From UMGS902 sp045538895 (GTDB lineage: Bacteria > Bacillota > Clostridia > Oscillospirales > CAG-272): DNA of 44,763 nucleotides. Below are positions 15,415 through 24,425 of this stretch, one piece after another. Where the stretch lies: positions 1 to 44,763 of the forward strand of contig JAZQEH010000121.1 of NCBI GenBank assembly GCA_045538895.1, read 5' to 3'. Every line of letters begins with the position of its first letter. The first letter of the stretch is position 1. The translations under genes and the position numbers were made by a program. Below the pieces are notes generated by a model. That model was not told where the DNA came from, did no database searches, and was given only the letters and a program-made list of their open reading frames with translations.

Positions 15415-18400
15415 ATGAAGAAATTTTTTCGTTTTTTCATTCTTGCTATGGCAATGATAACGGTACTATCTGTTACTGCTCTTGCCTTCGAGGGGGAAAA
15501 GGAGTATATTTACGTAAACTCCGAAACAGGTATAGATAGCCGTGACAGCGGTAGCGTGGATATGCCTGTAAAAACCTTCACATACGCACTCAACCTTGCA
15601 AATTTCCGCAAGGTAAACGGCGAGCTTGTTGTAGTTTTTCAGAATCAGTACACTTTTGTGAAGACGGCTGTTGAGGTATCGCACCCCAACTATTCTGTAA
15701 CGCTCACCGCATTTGACGGCATAACAGACTACAGAGAAAATGGTGCAAAGGTTATTTTCCTTCAAAACCTCCGTTATATGCTCAACGGTACAACTTCATT
15801 TGAGAATCTTGATATTACATACAGCGGTACTCTTAACTTTACCGCACAGTATAACCCCATAACTTTTGGTGAGGGACTTACTATGACCCGTACCGACAGT
15901 GATCTCAGTGGTATTTATGTTGTCGGCGGCTATCAGGCACCCGATGACAGTGTTGACGTTACCAAAGATTCGCATATCACCATAAAGAGCGGTACGTTCC
16001 GTCACGTTTGCGGCGGTACAAGAGATAAGCTTGACGGTGTAAGCGGTTCTTTGTATCAGATTCTTAAATTCGAGGGAACGCATTATATAGACGTAAGCGG
16101 CGGCTATATCGAAAACCTTTACGGCGGCTCTCTCAAGACTCATTACAGCCAGAATGCGGTTATCAATATGAGTGGCGGCGAAGTGCTCAACTTCAATGTC
16201 AGCGGCGATATGTCACGCCGACTCAACGGTAACGCAACCGTTACACTCAGCGGCGGTAAGATCGGTACGCTCAACGTAAACAACGTTATCGGTACTGCTG
16301 AAATCAATTTGTGCGGTACAAACGTTGAAAAAGCAACCGTATGGTGTTATAACGATGAGGTTTCAAAGCTTGAAAAAGCGGCAAATCTCCCTGCAATTCT
16401 TAAGTACGATGCAAACTATTATACTTCCGCACAGATTGATACACTCGGTGCAGAGTTTGACGTAGTAGAAAATACCGCAAAGGTATATGCAAAAGCAGGT
16501 GCAACCGGAAGCGGTGAGAGTGAAGACAATCCTGCAAGCTTTGCAGACGCTTTTGCAAAGGCGGCAGACCTTGGCAGCACAGTATACGTGCTTGGCACAA
16601 TTGACCTCGGCAGCTTTACCGAGCCTGCTCACACCGAAAAGGTGTCTGTTACGGGTGATAAGCTTGTTGCTGAGAATTATGTTTTAAATGGAGATACCGA
16701 GTTCTTTGATATCGAACTTGGCGGTATTGGCTTTGTTTCCGAAAAAGCTTGCATTTCTACAGGTGACGGTGTTGAAACAGACGGTCAAGTCACCGTTTCT
16801 GCTAATGCAGAGCTTCATAGCGGTAAGTTTGCAAAAATCAGCAACGCAAATGCTGTTATTATAAACGGTGCTTCCGTAGACACAGTTACCGACTGTGCAT
16901 CCGTTGAACTTATAAGCGGTGAAATCGGCACTCTTAAAACTGCTGAAAACGCAATCGACAGCTTTGTGCTTAACATAAGCGGCGGTACTGTTAAAGAGCT
17001 TGTAATCAATAACGTTGCAAAGTCGCTTGAACTTATTGTTACAGGCGGTAAGATAGAAAAGGCAACTAAGAGTGGCACCAATGCAAAGGGCGAGCTCAGC
17101 GTTGATGAAAATACCTTTGACGTAAAGCAGCTTGATTCTGTTATAGACCTTTTCACAGTTTCTACCGAAAGAGTAGTGTACGTTAAAAACGGCGGTACAG
17201 GCAACGGCTCTACCGTTAACAACGCACTTGGCTCTATTCACGATGCATTAAGAACGCTTTCCAAGGGCGGTGTAATCGTTATCTGCGGCGAGTATTCACT
17301 TGCATCGGCAGTAATCGACATTGCACACGAGGGCAAGATTACAATAACAAGCGTTTATGACGGCGTTGACTACAGAAAAACAAACAACGCACGTATGAAC
17401 TTTACGTTCAACTACTATTGCAGCGGTGATACCGAGTTCAACAATATTACTCTTGACGCCGCATGCTCGTATCCTTCGATTTACGCAAACGGTAATAACC
17501 TTGTGCTTGGCGACGGCATTGAGTGCGGCTTGTACGCAGGTATCACTACCCGTCTTTCTGTAATGGGCGGCAGCCGTAGCCCGTATACCGACGATGAAAG
17601 CTCTGTAGTAATCAATAGCGGTACATGGCAGAGAGTACGTGGCGGTACAACCGTGAACGGCTCCGAGAATTACACTGCAAAGCTTACAATTAACGGCGGT
17701 ACGTTCATCGAGCGTGTAACACTCGGCTCGTCCGACTCACATGACGGTGATCTTATTGCCGAGATCAACGGCGGTGAATTCCGTCAGGGCATCTATGCGG
17801 CAACTCTTTCTGCAAACGGTGTTTATAGCGGCAACGCAACTCTTACTATTAACGGCGGTACATTCTACCACATCATCGGTGCAAATGCATCAACAAGCGG
17901 TACCTTCAACGGCAGCTTCAACGTTGTTATAAACGGCGGTGAGTTTGCTCACCTTGTTGAACTTAAGGGTACCGAAGGTCTTATCGGCAACGCTTCTTCC
18001 ACTATCGTAAGCACCGTAGACCTCAGCGCAAAAGAGGTAGGCACTTATACATTTACAAGCCCCATCCGTAACGACGGTGCAGACCCGTGGCTCTTCTACC
18101 ATGACGGTTACTATTACTACACCTCCACCACAGGCTCTTCCGAAACAAGACTTGTGCGTGCTACAAACTTCGGCGACCTTATTTATTACGGAGGAACGTC
18201 CATCTACAAGCCCGAAGCAGGCAAGCCCTGGTCAAACAGTACATGGTCACCCACACTTCTTCACTACACTGACGAAGAGGTAGGAAAGGGCAATGGCGGC
18301 TGGTACTTCTACTTTGGCGGTGCGGGCGAGGACAACACCAAGAGCAACGCTACACACCGTATGTACGTGCTTAAGTGCCTTGACGGTGACAATATTTTAG

Positions 18401-19710
18401 GACGTTGGGGTAATCCGATAACGGGTGAACTCAATCATCCTCAGGCTGTAACAGCGCCCGACATTGAGAACTTTGATACCAAATGGGCGGCAGGTCAGGG
18501 TGATATCCGTATTGACGGTAAGGTTTACGTACTTTATGTAACCGATGAACTTGCAGGCACTCGCGACCACTATCAGACTATTAATATTCTTCCCATGACT
18601 AATCCTTGGACTTTTGAGGGACAGTCAAGCGTAATCTGTTATCCCACCGAGTCTTGGGAAATGGGTGGTCACAGAACAAATAACGTTACCGGCGAAACCA
18701 CTCCTAAGACCGTAGAATGTGCATCTCCGCTTTACGCAGAGGACGGTACAGTCTTTATCACCTATTCCGGTTCTAACTATACGTCTAAAGAGTACTGTGT
18801 GGCTTATCTCAAGTATCTCGGCGGCGATCCTATGGATATTAACAGTTGGGAAAAATGTAAGGCTCCTATAGTTTCGCAGTCCGAATTTGTAAGCGGAACG
18901 GGTTCAGCATGTAACATTGTTGATACCGCAGGACAGGGTTGGCTTATCTACAACGCATATGAGGGTAAGGACACAAGCGGCGCACGTCATGCCATGATTG
19001 AGCCTTATACCGCAGATAAAAACGGTATCGTAGTCGGTGACGGCAGCGGTAAGGCTGCTATAGGTGGCACGGTTTATACCGCAGCACTCAACCCCATGCC
19101 GATGCTTGATAAGATCAGCGGCTTTGACAAGGTTGACTATGAGGACAATCCTTTCGATGTAACACGTGCATATGACGGTCGCTTTACCGACGTAACCGAG
19201 AACAGTTGGTTCTACTCATATGTAAAGAATGCATATGAGCTTTCGCTTGCAAACGGTACATCCGCAACCAAGTTCAGCCCCGATAACACCTTTACCGTAG
19301 CACAGGCGCTTACTGCGGCTGCTAATATCCATACCGCTTACCACGGCAAGACCGTTCGTGCGGCGGCACAGGGAGAGGCGTGGTACGTACCGTATGTTGA
19401 ATACTGCACACAAAACGGTATTATAAAGGACGGTCAGTTCAAGGATGTAAACGCCAATATCACAAGAGGTGACATGGCGATAGTATTTGCAAACATCCTT
19501 CCTGATAGCGAATATAAGGCAACAAAGGACGGTTCAAACCCCGACGTAACAAGCGACATGGCTTGCTACAGTGCGGTTGCAAAACTCTTCAAGGCAGGCA
19601 TTGTCGGCGGTGATGCAGGGACAGGCAATTACCGTCCGAATGACTCAATCAAGCGTAGCGAAGCGTGCGTTATTTTCACACGAATTGCTATGAAGGACGC
19701 AAGAGCATAA
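15415..19710 (+). CDS. Secreted beta-helix / GH43-like / triple-SLH surface protein (paralogue 2)
   Basis: A 1431-residue exported protein with the same architecture as paralogue 1. The signal peptide (MKKFFRFFILAMAMITVLS, cut near TALA) is followed by three beta-rich modules starting near residues 28, 356 and 586. The beta-helix with TINGGTF rungs comes next, then the GH43 domain and three SLH repeats from 1257 to the end. Catalytic base D890 (GADPWLF) and acid E1101 (TVECAS) are present. The pKa Asp position reads WAAGQGD, giving G1027. The usual metal-coordinating His is S1164 (GTGSAC), and the later YH is YN. It differs from paralogue 1 in these last points and pairs with paralogue 3. The ribosome site CGGAGG lies before the ATG. 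A hairpin with no independent promoter separates it from paralogue 3, so partial read-through is likely. Confidence 0.9.
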   Translation: MKKFFRFFILAMAMITVLSVTALAFEGEKEYIYVNSETGIDSRDSGSVDMPVKTFTYALNLANFRKVNGELVVVFQNQYTFVKTAVEVSHPNYSVTLTAFDGITDYRENGAKVIFLQNLRYMLNGTTSFENLDITYSGTLNFTAQYNPITFGEGLTMTRTDSDLSGIYVVGGYQAPDDSVDVTKDSHITIKSGTFRHVCGGTRDKLDGVSGSLYQILKFEGTHYIDVSGGYIENLYGGSLKTHYSQNAVINMSGGEVLNFNVSGDMSRRLNGNATVTLSGGKIGTLNVNNVIGTAEINLCGTNVEKATVWCYNDEVSKLEKAANLPAILKYDANYYTSAQIDTLGAEFDVVENTAKVYAKAGATGSGESEDNPASFADAFAKAADLGSTVYVLGTIDLGSFTEPAHTEKVSVTGDKLVAENYVLNGDTEFFDIELGGIGFVSEKACISTGDGVETDGQVTVSANAELHSGKFAKISNANAVIINGASVDTVTDCASVELISGEIGTLKTAENAIDSFVLNISGGTVKELVINNVAKSLELIVTGGKIEKATKSGTNAKGELSVDENTFDVKQLDSVIDLFTVSTERVVYVKNGGTGNGSTVNNALGSIHDALRTLSKGGVIVICGEYSLASAVIDIAHEGKITITSVYDGVDYRKTNNARMNFTFNYYCSGDTEFNNITLDAACSYPSIYANGNNLVLGDGIECGLYAGITTRLSVMGGSRSPYTDDESSVVINSGTWQRVRGGTTVNGSENYTAKLTINGGTFIERVTLGSSDSHDGDLIAEINGGEFRQGIYAATLSANGVYSGNATLTINGGTFYHIIGANASTSGTFNGSFNVVINGGEFAHLVELKGTEGLIGNASSTIVSTVDLSAKEVGTYTFTSPIRNDGADPWLFYHDGYYYYTSTTGSSETRLVRATNFGDLIYYGGTSIYKPEAGKPWSNSTWSPTLLHYTDEEVGKGNGGWYFYFGGAGEDNTKSNATHRMYVLKCLDGDNILGRWGNPITGELNHPQAVTAPDIENFDTKWAAGQGDIRIDGKVYVLYVTDELAGTRDHYQTINILPMTNPWTFEGQSSVICYPTESWEMGGHRTNNVTGETTPKTVECASPLYAEDGTVFITYSGSNYTSKEYCVAYLKYLGGDPMDINSWEKCKAPIVSQSEFVSGTGSACNIVDTAGQGWLIYNAYEGKDTSGARHAMIEPYTADKNGIVVGDGSGKAAIGGTVYTAALNPMPMLDKISGFDKVDYEDNPFDVTRAYDGRFTDVTENSWFYSYVKNAYELSLANGTSATKFSPDNTFTVAQALTAAANIHTAYHGKTVRAAAQGEAWYVPYVEYCTQNGIIKDGQFKDVNANITRGDMAIVFANILPDSEYKATKDGSNPDVTSDMACYSAVAKLFKAGIVGGDAGTGNYRPNDSIKRSEACVIFTRIAMKDARA

Positions 19711-19720
19711 AATTTAAAAA

Positions 19721-19750
19721 GCAAAAAGAAGGAGTCCTCCTTCTTTTTGC
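19721..19750 (+). terminator. 14-bp hairpin between GH43 genes 2 and 3 (attenuator-like)
   Basis: A perfect 14-bp stem (19721-19734 with 19737-19750) has a 2-base apex and ends CTTTTTGC. It has T residues inside the arm but little T tail. Its 5' arm contains AAGGAG (19729-19734), the only strong Shine-Dalgarno-like sequence before the next gene. It could be a leaky terminator or a translation-control hairpin. Confidence 0.65.
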
Positions 19751-19756
19751 CGGTTA

Positions 19757-22216
19757 ATGAGGTATATCGTGAAACATATAAAATTACTTACAGTTTTATT
19801 ATTCGTGTTGCTTATGGCAACTACTGTATTCGCTGCCGAGGGCGATGTTTTCTACATCCGTGACGGCGGAAGCGGTGACGGTTCAACTGCCGCTAAAGCA
19901 GGAGCAAGCCTTGATGCTGCTTATTACTCACTTAATGATGGCGGTACTATCGTAGTATGCGGTCCGTATACAGTTTCATCCACATTCAATAAAATTGCAC
20001 ATAGCGGTAAACTCACAATTACAAGCGTTTACGGCGGTGTTGACTATCGCAAAACAAATAATGCGGCTATCAACATCGGCGCACACATGTATCTTGGCGG
20101 TGAAACCGAGTTTTGCAATATCGTATTGAACGGTGCAAGATCATATCCTATAATCTATGCGTTCAATCAGCCGACAGTTTTCGGCGACGGTATTGTGTGC
20201 GGCAAAACCGACGCAGCCTACCAGTACCCCTGCATTGTCGGCGGCCTTTATAAAGCACAGTCAAAACAAAGCTCTACTCTTACTATCAACAGTGGTACTT
20301 GGCAGAGAGTACGTGGCGGTCCGGGTGCAGGCGGCTCAACCAATTATACCGTTAATATCACAATTAACGGCGGTACGTTTATTGAGCGTGTGATTCTCGG
20401 CTCCTCACAGCCCGATGGTGGCAGCGGTGCACATCAGGGTGATATCAACGCCGTAATCAACGGTGGCGAATTCCGTCAGGGCATGGTAGCGGCATCGCTT
20501 GCAGAGGGAGATATTCTTAACAGTAATGTAACCGTTACAATCAACGGCGGTAAGTTCTACGGCAAGGTTGGCGTATGTGCAACCGAACTCGGTGCATATA
20601 CGGGCAGCTTTAACCTCAACTTCTACGGCGGCGATTTTGCACATATCGTAGAGCTCGTAGGTCCTGCGGCACTTGCGGCACCACAGAACATGCCTGCAAT
20701 GACCTCGACTCTCGGCGGTACGTATAACGTTTTTGCCGATATTGAGGGTACGTATACGTTTACCAATCCTATCCGTCTTGACGGTGCTGACCCGTGGCTT
20801 TTCTATCATGACGGCTTCTATTATTACACCTCTACAACCTCGTCTTCTTCTGTAAAGCTCACAAGAGCAGCAAACTTTGGCGACCTTATACTGTCAAACG
20901 GAAAAACCATTTATACCCCCGAAGAAGGAGCCGCATGGGCGGCAAGCACATGGTCTCCCACCATTCTTCATTATACCGATGAAGAGGTAGGAGCGGGCAA
21001 TGGCGGCTGGTACCTCTATTTCGGCGGCGAGGATGAAACCGACGTAAGCGACGTAAATCACCGTATGTACGTGCTCAAGTGCCTTGACGGCGATAATCTG
21101 TTCGGTCAGTGGGGTAACCCCATAACCGGTGAGGTCAACGTTCCACAGCGTGTTACTGCTCCTGATATTGCAGGATTTGATGATACGTGGGCAGCCGGTC
21201 AGGGTGATATCCGCATCAACGGCAAGGTATATACCATTTATGTTACCGAGGTTAACAAGCACACCCAGAATTATTACCAGACTATCAACATTATCCCCAT
21301 GAATACTCCTTGGGAGTTTGACGGTACGTCTACTGTAATCTGTACTCCTACATATGATTGGGAAACATACGGATACGGTAAAATCTATGATGAAAACGGC
21401 AAATGGACAGGTCTTTGGGCGCCTAAGGTAGTTGAAGCGGCAACCCCCGTTTACGGTAATGACGGCTCTGTTTTCATCGTTTATTCCGGCTCGAATTACA
21501 CATCGGATTATTATTGTCTTGGTCAGCTTAAGTTCAAGGGTGGCGACCCGATGGTTGCAAGTAATTGGGTGAAGAAATCAACACCTATTCTTTCACAGGG
21601 CAACGGTGTAACCGGTACCGGCTCAGCATCCTACATCACCGACACAGCAGGACAAGGCTGGGTATGCTACAACGCATATTTTGCAGATGATGAATCCCGT
21701 GTACGCTATGCAATGCTTGAGCCTTACACGGCGAGCAGCAGCGGAATCGTTATCGGTAACGGTAGCGGTAAGGCTGCATCAAAGGATAAGGTTTACACCG
21801 CGGCACTCAACTCCTTGCCGCTTGCTTACAGAATGAGCGGCTTCCACACCTTCTACGTTCACAGCGAGGTTGTAGGCACTGATGTAAAGCTTTCGTTCTC
21901 ACCCGTTGAGGGAGCAAGTTCCTATACTATCCGCAGAGACGGCAAGCTTCTCGGTGCATCTACTACGTTTGAATTTATAGATAAAAACGCACCTGTAGGC
22001 ATGCATACCTACAAAGTACAGGCTATGAATAAGGGCTATGCATTGTCCACATCCATAATCCGTGCGGCAAACTATCAAGGTCTTGTTTACGGTGATATTG
22101 ACGGCGACGGCGACATTGATATCGTTGATGCATTGCTCCTTATCAAATCCGTTTTGAACAAGAGTAGTGAAGCAAATCTGCTTGATGTAATGAAGCTTAT
22201 GAAGTGCATATATTAA
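19757..22216 (+). CDS. Secreted beta-helix / GH43-like / FN3 / dockerin protein (paralogue 3)
   Basis: An 819-residue exported protein carrying the GH43 core on a dockerin instead of SLH repeats. After the signal peptide (LLTVLLFVLLMATTVFA) come a single beta-rich module, beta-helix rungs and the GH43 domain. Base D345 and acid E560 (VVEAAT) are present. G481 replaces the pKa Asp (WAAGQGD) and S623 replaces the His (GTGSAS). An FN3-like domain lies at about 700-770 and a dockerin at 778-819. The first dockerin repeat has a full calcium loop (DIDGDGDIDIVD); the second is reduced to a helix ending MKCIY. The start is uncertain: ATG 19757 has no close ribosome site, whereas GTG 19769 is preceded by TGAGG at 6 bases and gives MKHIKLL. 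It probably shares the transcript of gene 2. Confidence 0.9.
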   Translation: MRYIVKHIKLLTVLLFVLLMATTVFAAEGDVFYIRDGGSGDGSTAAKAGASLDAAYYSLNDGGTIVVCGPYTVSSTFNKIAHSGKLTITSVYGGVDYRKTNNAAINIGAHMYLGGETEFCNIVLNGARSYPIIYAFNQPTVFGDGIVCGKTDAAYQYPCIVGGLYKAQSKQSSTLTINSGTWQRVRGGPGAGGSTNYTVNITINGGTFIERVILGSSQPDGGSGAHQGDINAVINGGEFRQGMVAASLAEGDILNSNVTVTINGGKFYGKVGVCATELGAYTGSFNLNFYGGDFAHIVELVGPAALAAPQNMPAMTSTLGGTYNVFADIEGTYTFTNPIRLDGADPWLFYHDGFYYYTSTTSSSSVKLTRAANFGDLILSNGKTIYTPEEGAAWAASTWSPTILHYTDEEVGAGNGGWYLYFGGEDETDVSDVNHRMYVLKCLDGDNLFGQWGNPITGEVNVPQRVTAPDIAGFDDTWAAGQGDIRINGKVYTIYVTEVNKHTQNYYQTINIIPMNTPWEFDGTSTVICTPTYDWETYGYGKIYDENGKWTGLWAPKVVEAATPVYGNDGSVFIVYSGSNYTSDYYCLGQLKFKGGDPMVASNWVKKSTPILSQGNGVTGTGSASYITDTAGQGWVCYNAYFADDESRVRYAMLEPYTASSSGIVIGNGSGKAASKDKVYTAALNSLPLAYRMSGFHTFYVHSEVVGTDVKLSFSPVEGASSYTIRRDGKLLGASTTFEFIDKNAPVGMHTYKVQAMNKGYALSTSIIRAANYQGLVYGDIDGDGDIDIVDALLLIKSVLNKSSEANLLDVMKLMKCIY

Positions 22217-22220
22217 ATAA

Positions 22221-22256
22221 AAAAGTCTGCCAAGGAATTTCCCTTGGCACACTTTT
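22221..22256. terminator. Bidirectional terminator between convergent surface-protein genes
   Basis: TGCCAAGG pairs with CCTTGGCA (22228-22235 with 22242-22249). Beyond a single C/C mismatch, AAAAGT pairs with ACTTTT. A-rich and T-rich flanks serve both strands. Confidence 0.85.
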
Positions 22257-22266
22257 TTGTATTAAC

Positions 22267-24414
22267 TTACTTTATAAGTGTTGCTGTGTTTGTTGCACTA
22301 TCCCATGAGATGTTTTCGTTTGCTACACCGAGTGCGTTTGCAATCGCTCTTACAGGGAGATACGTGCGGTTGCTTTCGATAATCGCAGGTGAATCGAGTG
22401 CAACGGTCTGACCGTTTACGGTCATTGAGGGCTTGTCTATCGTTACAACTATTGTGGTAGTTGCATTTGAAAGAGTTGCTGTTCTTGTTGCCGCATCCCA
22501 CTTGATACCGTCATTGTCAACGCCAAATGCATTTGCAAGGAATCTTACAGGAAGCATTGTGCGGTTGTTGCGGTTGATAGGAGCCGCATCAAGTGTCTGC
22601 GCTACGCCGTTTATGTAAGCGGTAGCAGAACCGATGGTGAGTTTAACGATTGTGCTTTCTTCTGTAAGGGTACCGAAGAATTCCTTGTAGCCGTCAATGT
22701 ATGTGATAACCTTGCCTTCGCCGCTTATTGTAAACTGTTTTTGCGCCTCGGCAGAGAGAACTGCTACAGCACCCTTGTCAACGACAAGGTTATAGTGTTT
22801 GCCGCTGTTCACAGAAGTGAAAGTAACTGTGTTTGTAACACTAAGCACAGCACCGTTGGTTACTTTAACAGTATTTTCATTCTCACTGTGGAGAACAATG
22901 TTATCAAACGTAACGTCGCTGGAAACTGTAAATGTGGTATTGGGAGAAAGGCAGAATGCACATTCAGGCTCATTTCTGTAATCCTTGCCACCGTATACGG
23001 ATGTAAAGGTTACGGGCTTTGTGAGAACGGGCATTGCGTATTCGCCGCCGATAGCAGACTTGCCGCTTACAACTACAGTGCCGCCGACAACCATGCGCTT
23101 GAACAGACCGTCACTGTAGGTCTTTACCGCTTTGTCAGCGCTCAAGCCGTTATTTGCGTTGTTGCCGTTGTTATAGTCCATATAGCAAACGATTGGTTCA
23201 CGCTTTGCCGCTTCTTCTTTCTGGATTTCGGAAGCTTCGCCTAAAACTTTTGCCTTGGGACCGATTGTGATTTCACCGTCGCCGCTTACGGAGGAGAAGA
23301 TACCGCCGTTGATAACCGCTTTACCGCCCTTAGTAACAACTACGTTCATGAAATGGTCTTTGTTGGACATTGCGATAACGTTTTCGTTAACGGTAAACGT
23401 AGCACCGCTTGCAACAATGATTGTACACTGTGCATTTTCCTGGAAGAGAATCATGTCATCAAGTGTGATGTCGCTCGCAACTGTGAATATGGAGCCGGGT
23501 TTAAGCTTCATAACTCCGCTTGCAGGGTTGTTTGCAGGCTCGGTGTTCTTGTAGTCTTTGCCACCGTAGTTTGCGGTAATTGTAACCTTACCCTTGGTAT
23601 TCCACGTATAGCTTGAACCTACGTACATTTTGCCGGAGATTACGAGAGTGCCGCCCTTGCTGAGAAGATTTGCAACGCCGTTACCGTCTACTGTACCAAG
23701 ACCTTGCTTGGGAGTAGTATCAGAAAGACCGTCGTTTGTATTCTTACCGCTGTTATAGGAAATATAAGCATATGCACCGCTGGATTCGATCAAAGACTGC
23801 TTGCTTACGGTAACGTTGCTTGCAAGCTTGATATCACCGTCACCGGTTACAGATGAGTAGGTACCTGTATTGATAACCGCTTTTGCACCGCTTTCAACTA
23901 CGATGTTGAAATTGTAGGTGCTTTTTGACATAGTGCGTACTGTATCGGTAATTGTGAGTGTAGCACCGTTTGTAACTACTATAGTATCCTTTGAACCCTC
24001 GGAGAAGAGGATCATGTTGTCGAGAGTGAGGTCGCTTTTTACGGTGAGAACGCAACCGGGCTTGATTTTGAGAACACCGCTTGCGGGATTTGTGGGGTTA
24101 GATGCGTCAATATAGTTTTTGCCGCCGTAGCTTGCGGTAATGGTGGTTGCATCTGTTGCCTGCCAGGTGTAGTTGTCACCAAAGTAAAGCTTTTCGCTTA
24201 TAACCATTGTACCGCCGTTTGAAATAACACCGAAAGCACCGTTTCCGTTTGCGGCACCAAGGCTCTTTTTGGGAGTCGAATCGGTAAGACCGTCATTTGC
24301 ATTGTTGCCTTTATTATAGGAAATATATACAACATCGTTTGCCGCCATGACGGTAACAGAAAGTGCAGATATTATAAACAGTGCCGCAAGAAGCACATAA
24401 AGAAATCTTTTCAT
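22267..24414 (-). CDS. Secreted surface protein: three beta-rich modules plus copper-amine-oxidase-N-like stalk domain
   Basis: A 715-residue exported, apparently non-catalytic protein. The signal peptide (MKRFLYVLLAALFIISALS, cut near TVMA) precedes three repeats of about 190 residues. These begin YISYNKGNNANDGL, YISYNSGKNTNDGL and YMDYNNGNNANNGL. Each continues through a GGT-hydrophobic segment and an S/A-x-YGGKDY strand, matching the modules in the four GH43 paralogues. The last 117 residues hold a duplicated Cu_amine_oxidN1-type domain with TMLPVRFLANAFGV and TYLPVRAIANALGV, a known surface or stalk domain in Clostridia. No GH motif is seen. The ribosome site AAGGAG is 7 bases from the ATG. 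It starts 11 bases after the GH43-dockerin gene and is co-transcribed with it. A role in cell-surface attachment or glycan binding is inferred. Confidence 0.85.
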   Translation of the reverse strand: MKRFLYVLLAALFIISALSVTVMAANDVVYISYNKGNNANDGLTDSTPKKSLGAANGNGAFGVISNGGTMVISEKLYFGDNYTWQATDATTITASYGGKNYIDASNPTNPASGVLKIKPGCVLTVKSDLTLDNMILFSEGSKDTIVVTNGATLTITDTVRTMSKSTYNFNIVVESGAKAVINTGTYSSVTGDGDIKLASNVTVSKQSLIESSGAYAYISYNSGKNTNDGLSDTTPKQGLGTVDGNGVANLLSKGGTLVISGKMYVGSSYTWNTKGKVTITANYGGKDYKNTEPANNPASGVMKLKPGSIFTVASDITLDDMILFQENAQCTIIVASGATFTVNENVIAMSNKDHFMNVVVTKGGKAVINGGIFSSVSGDGEITIGPKAKVLGEASEIQKEEAAKREPIVCYMDYNNGNNANNGLSADKAVKTYSDGLFKRMVVGGTVVVSGKSAIGGEYAMPVLTKPVTFTSVYGGKDYRNEPECAFCLSPNTTFTVSSDVTFDNIVLHSENENTVKVTNGAVLSVTNTVTFTSVNSGKHYNLVVDKGAVAVLSAEAQKQFTISGEGKVITYIDGYKEFFGTLTEESTIVKLTIGSATAYINGVAQTLDAAPINRNNRTMLPVRFLANAFGVDNDGIKWDAATRTATLSNATTTIVVTIDKPSMTVNGQTVALDSPAIIESNRTYLPVRAIANALGVANENISWDSATNTATLIK

Positions 24415-24425
24415 CTGTTATCTCC

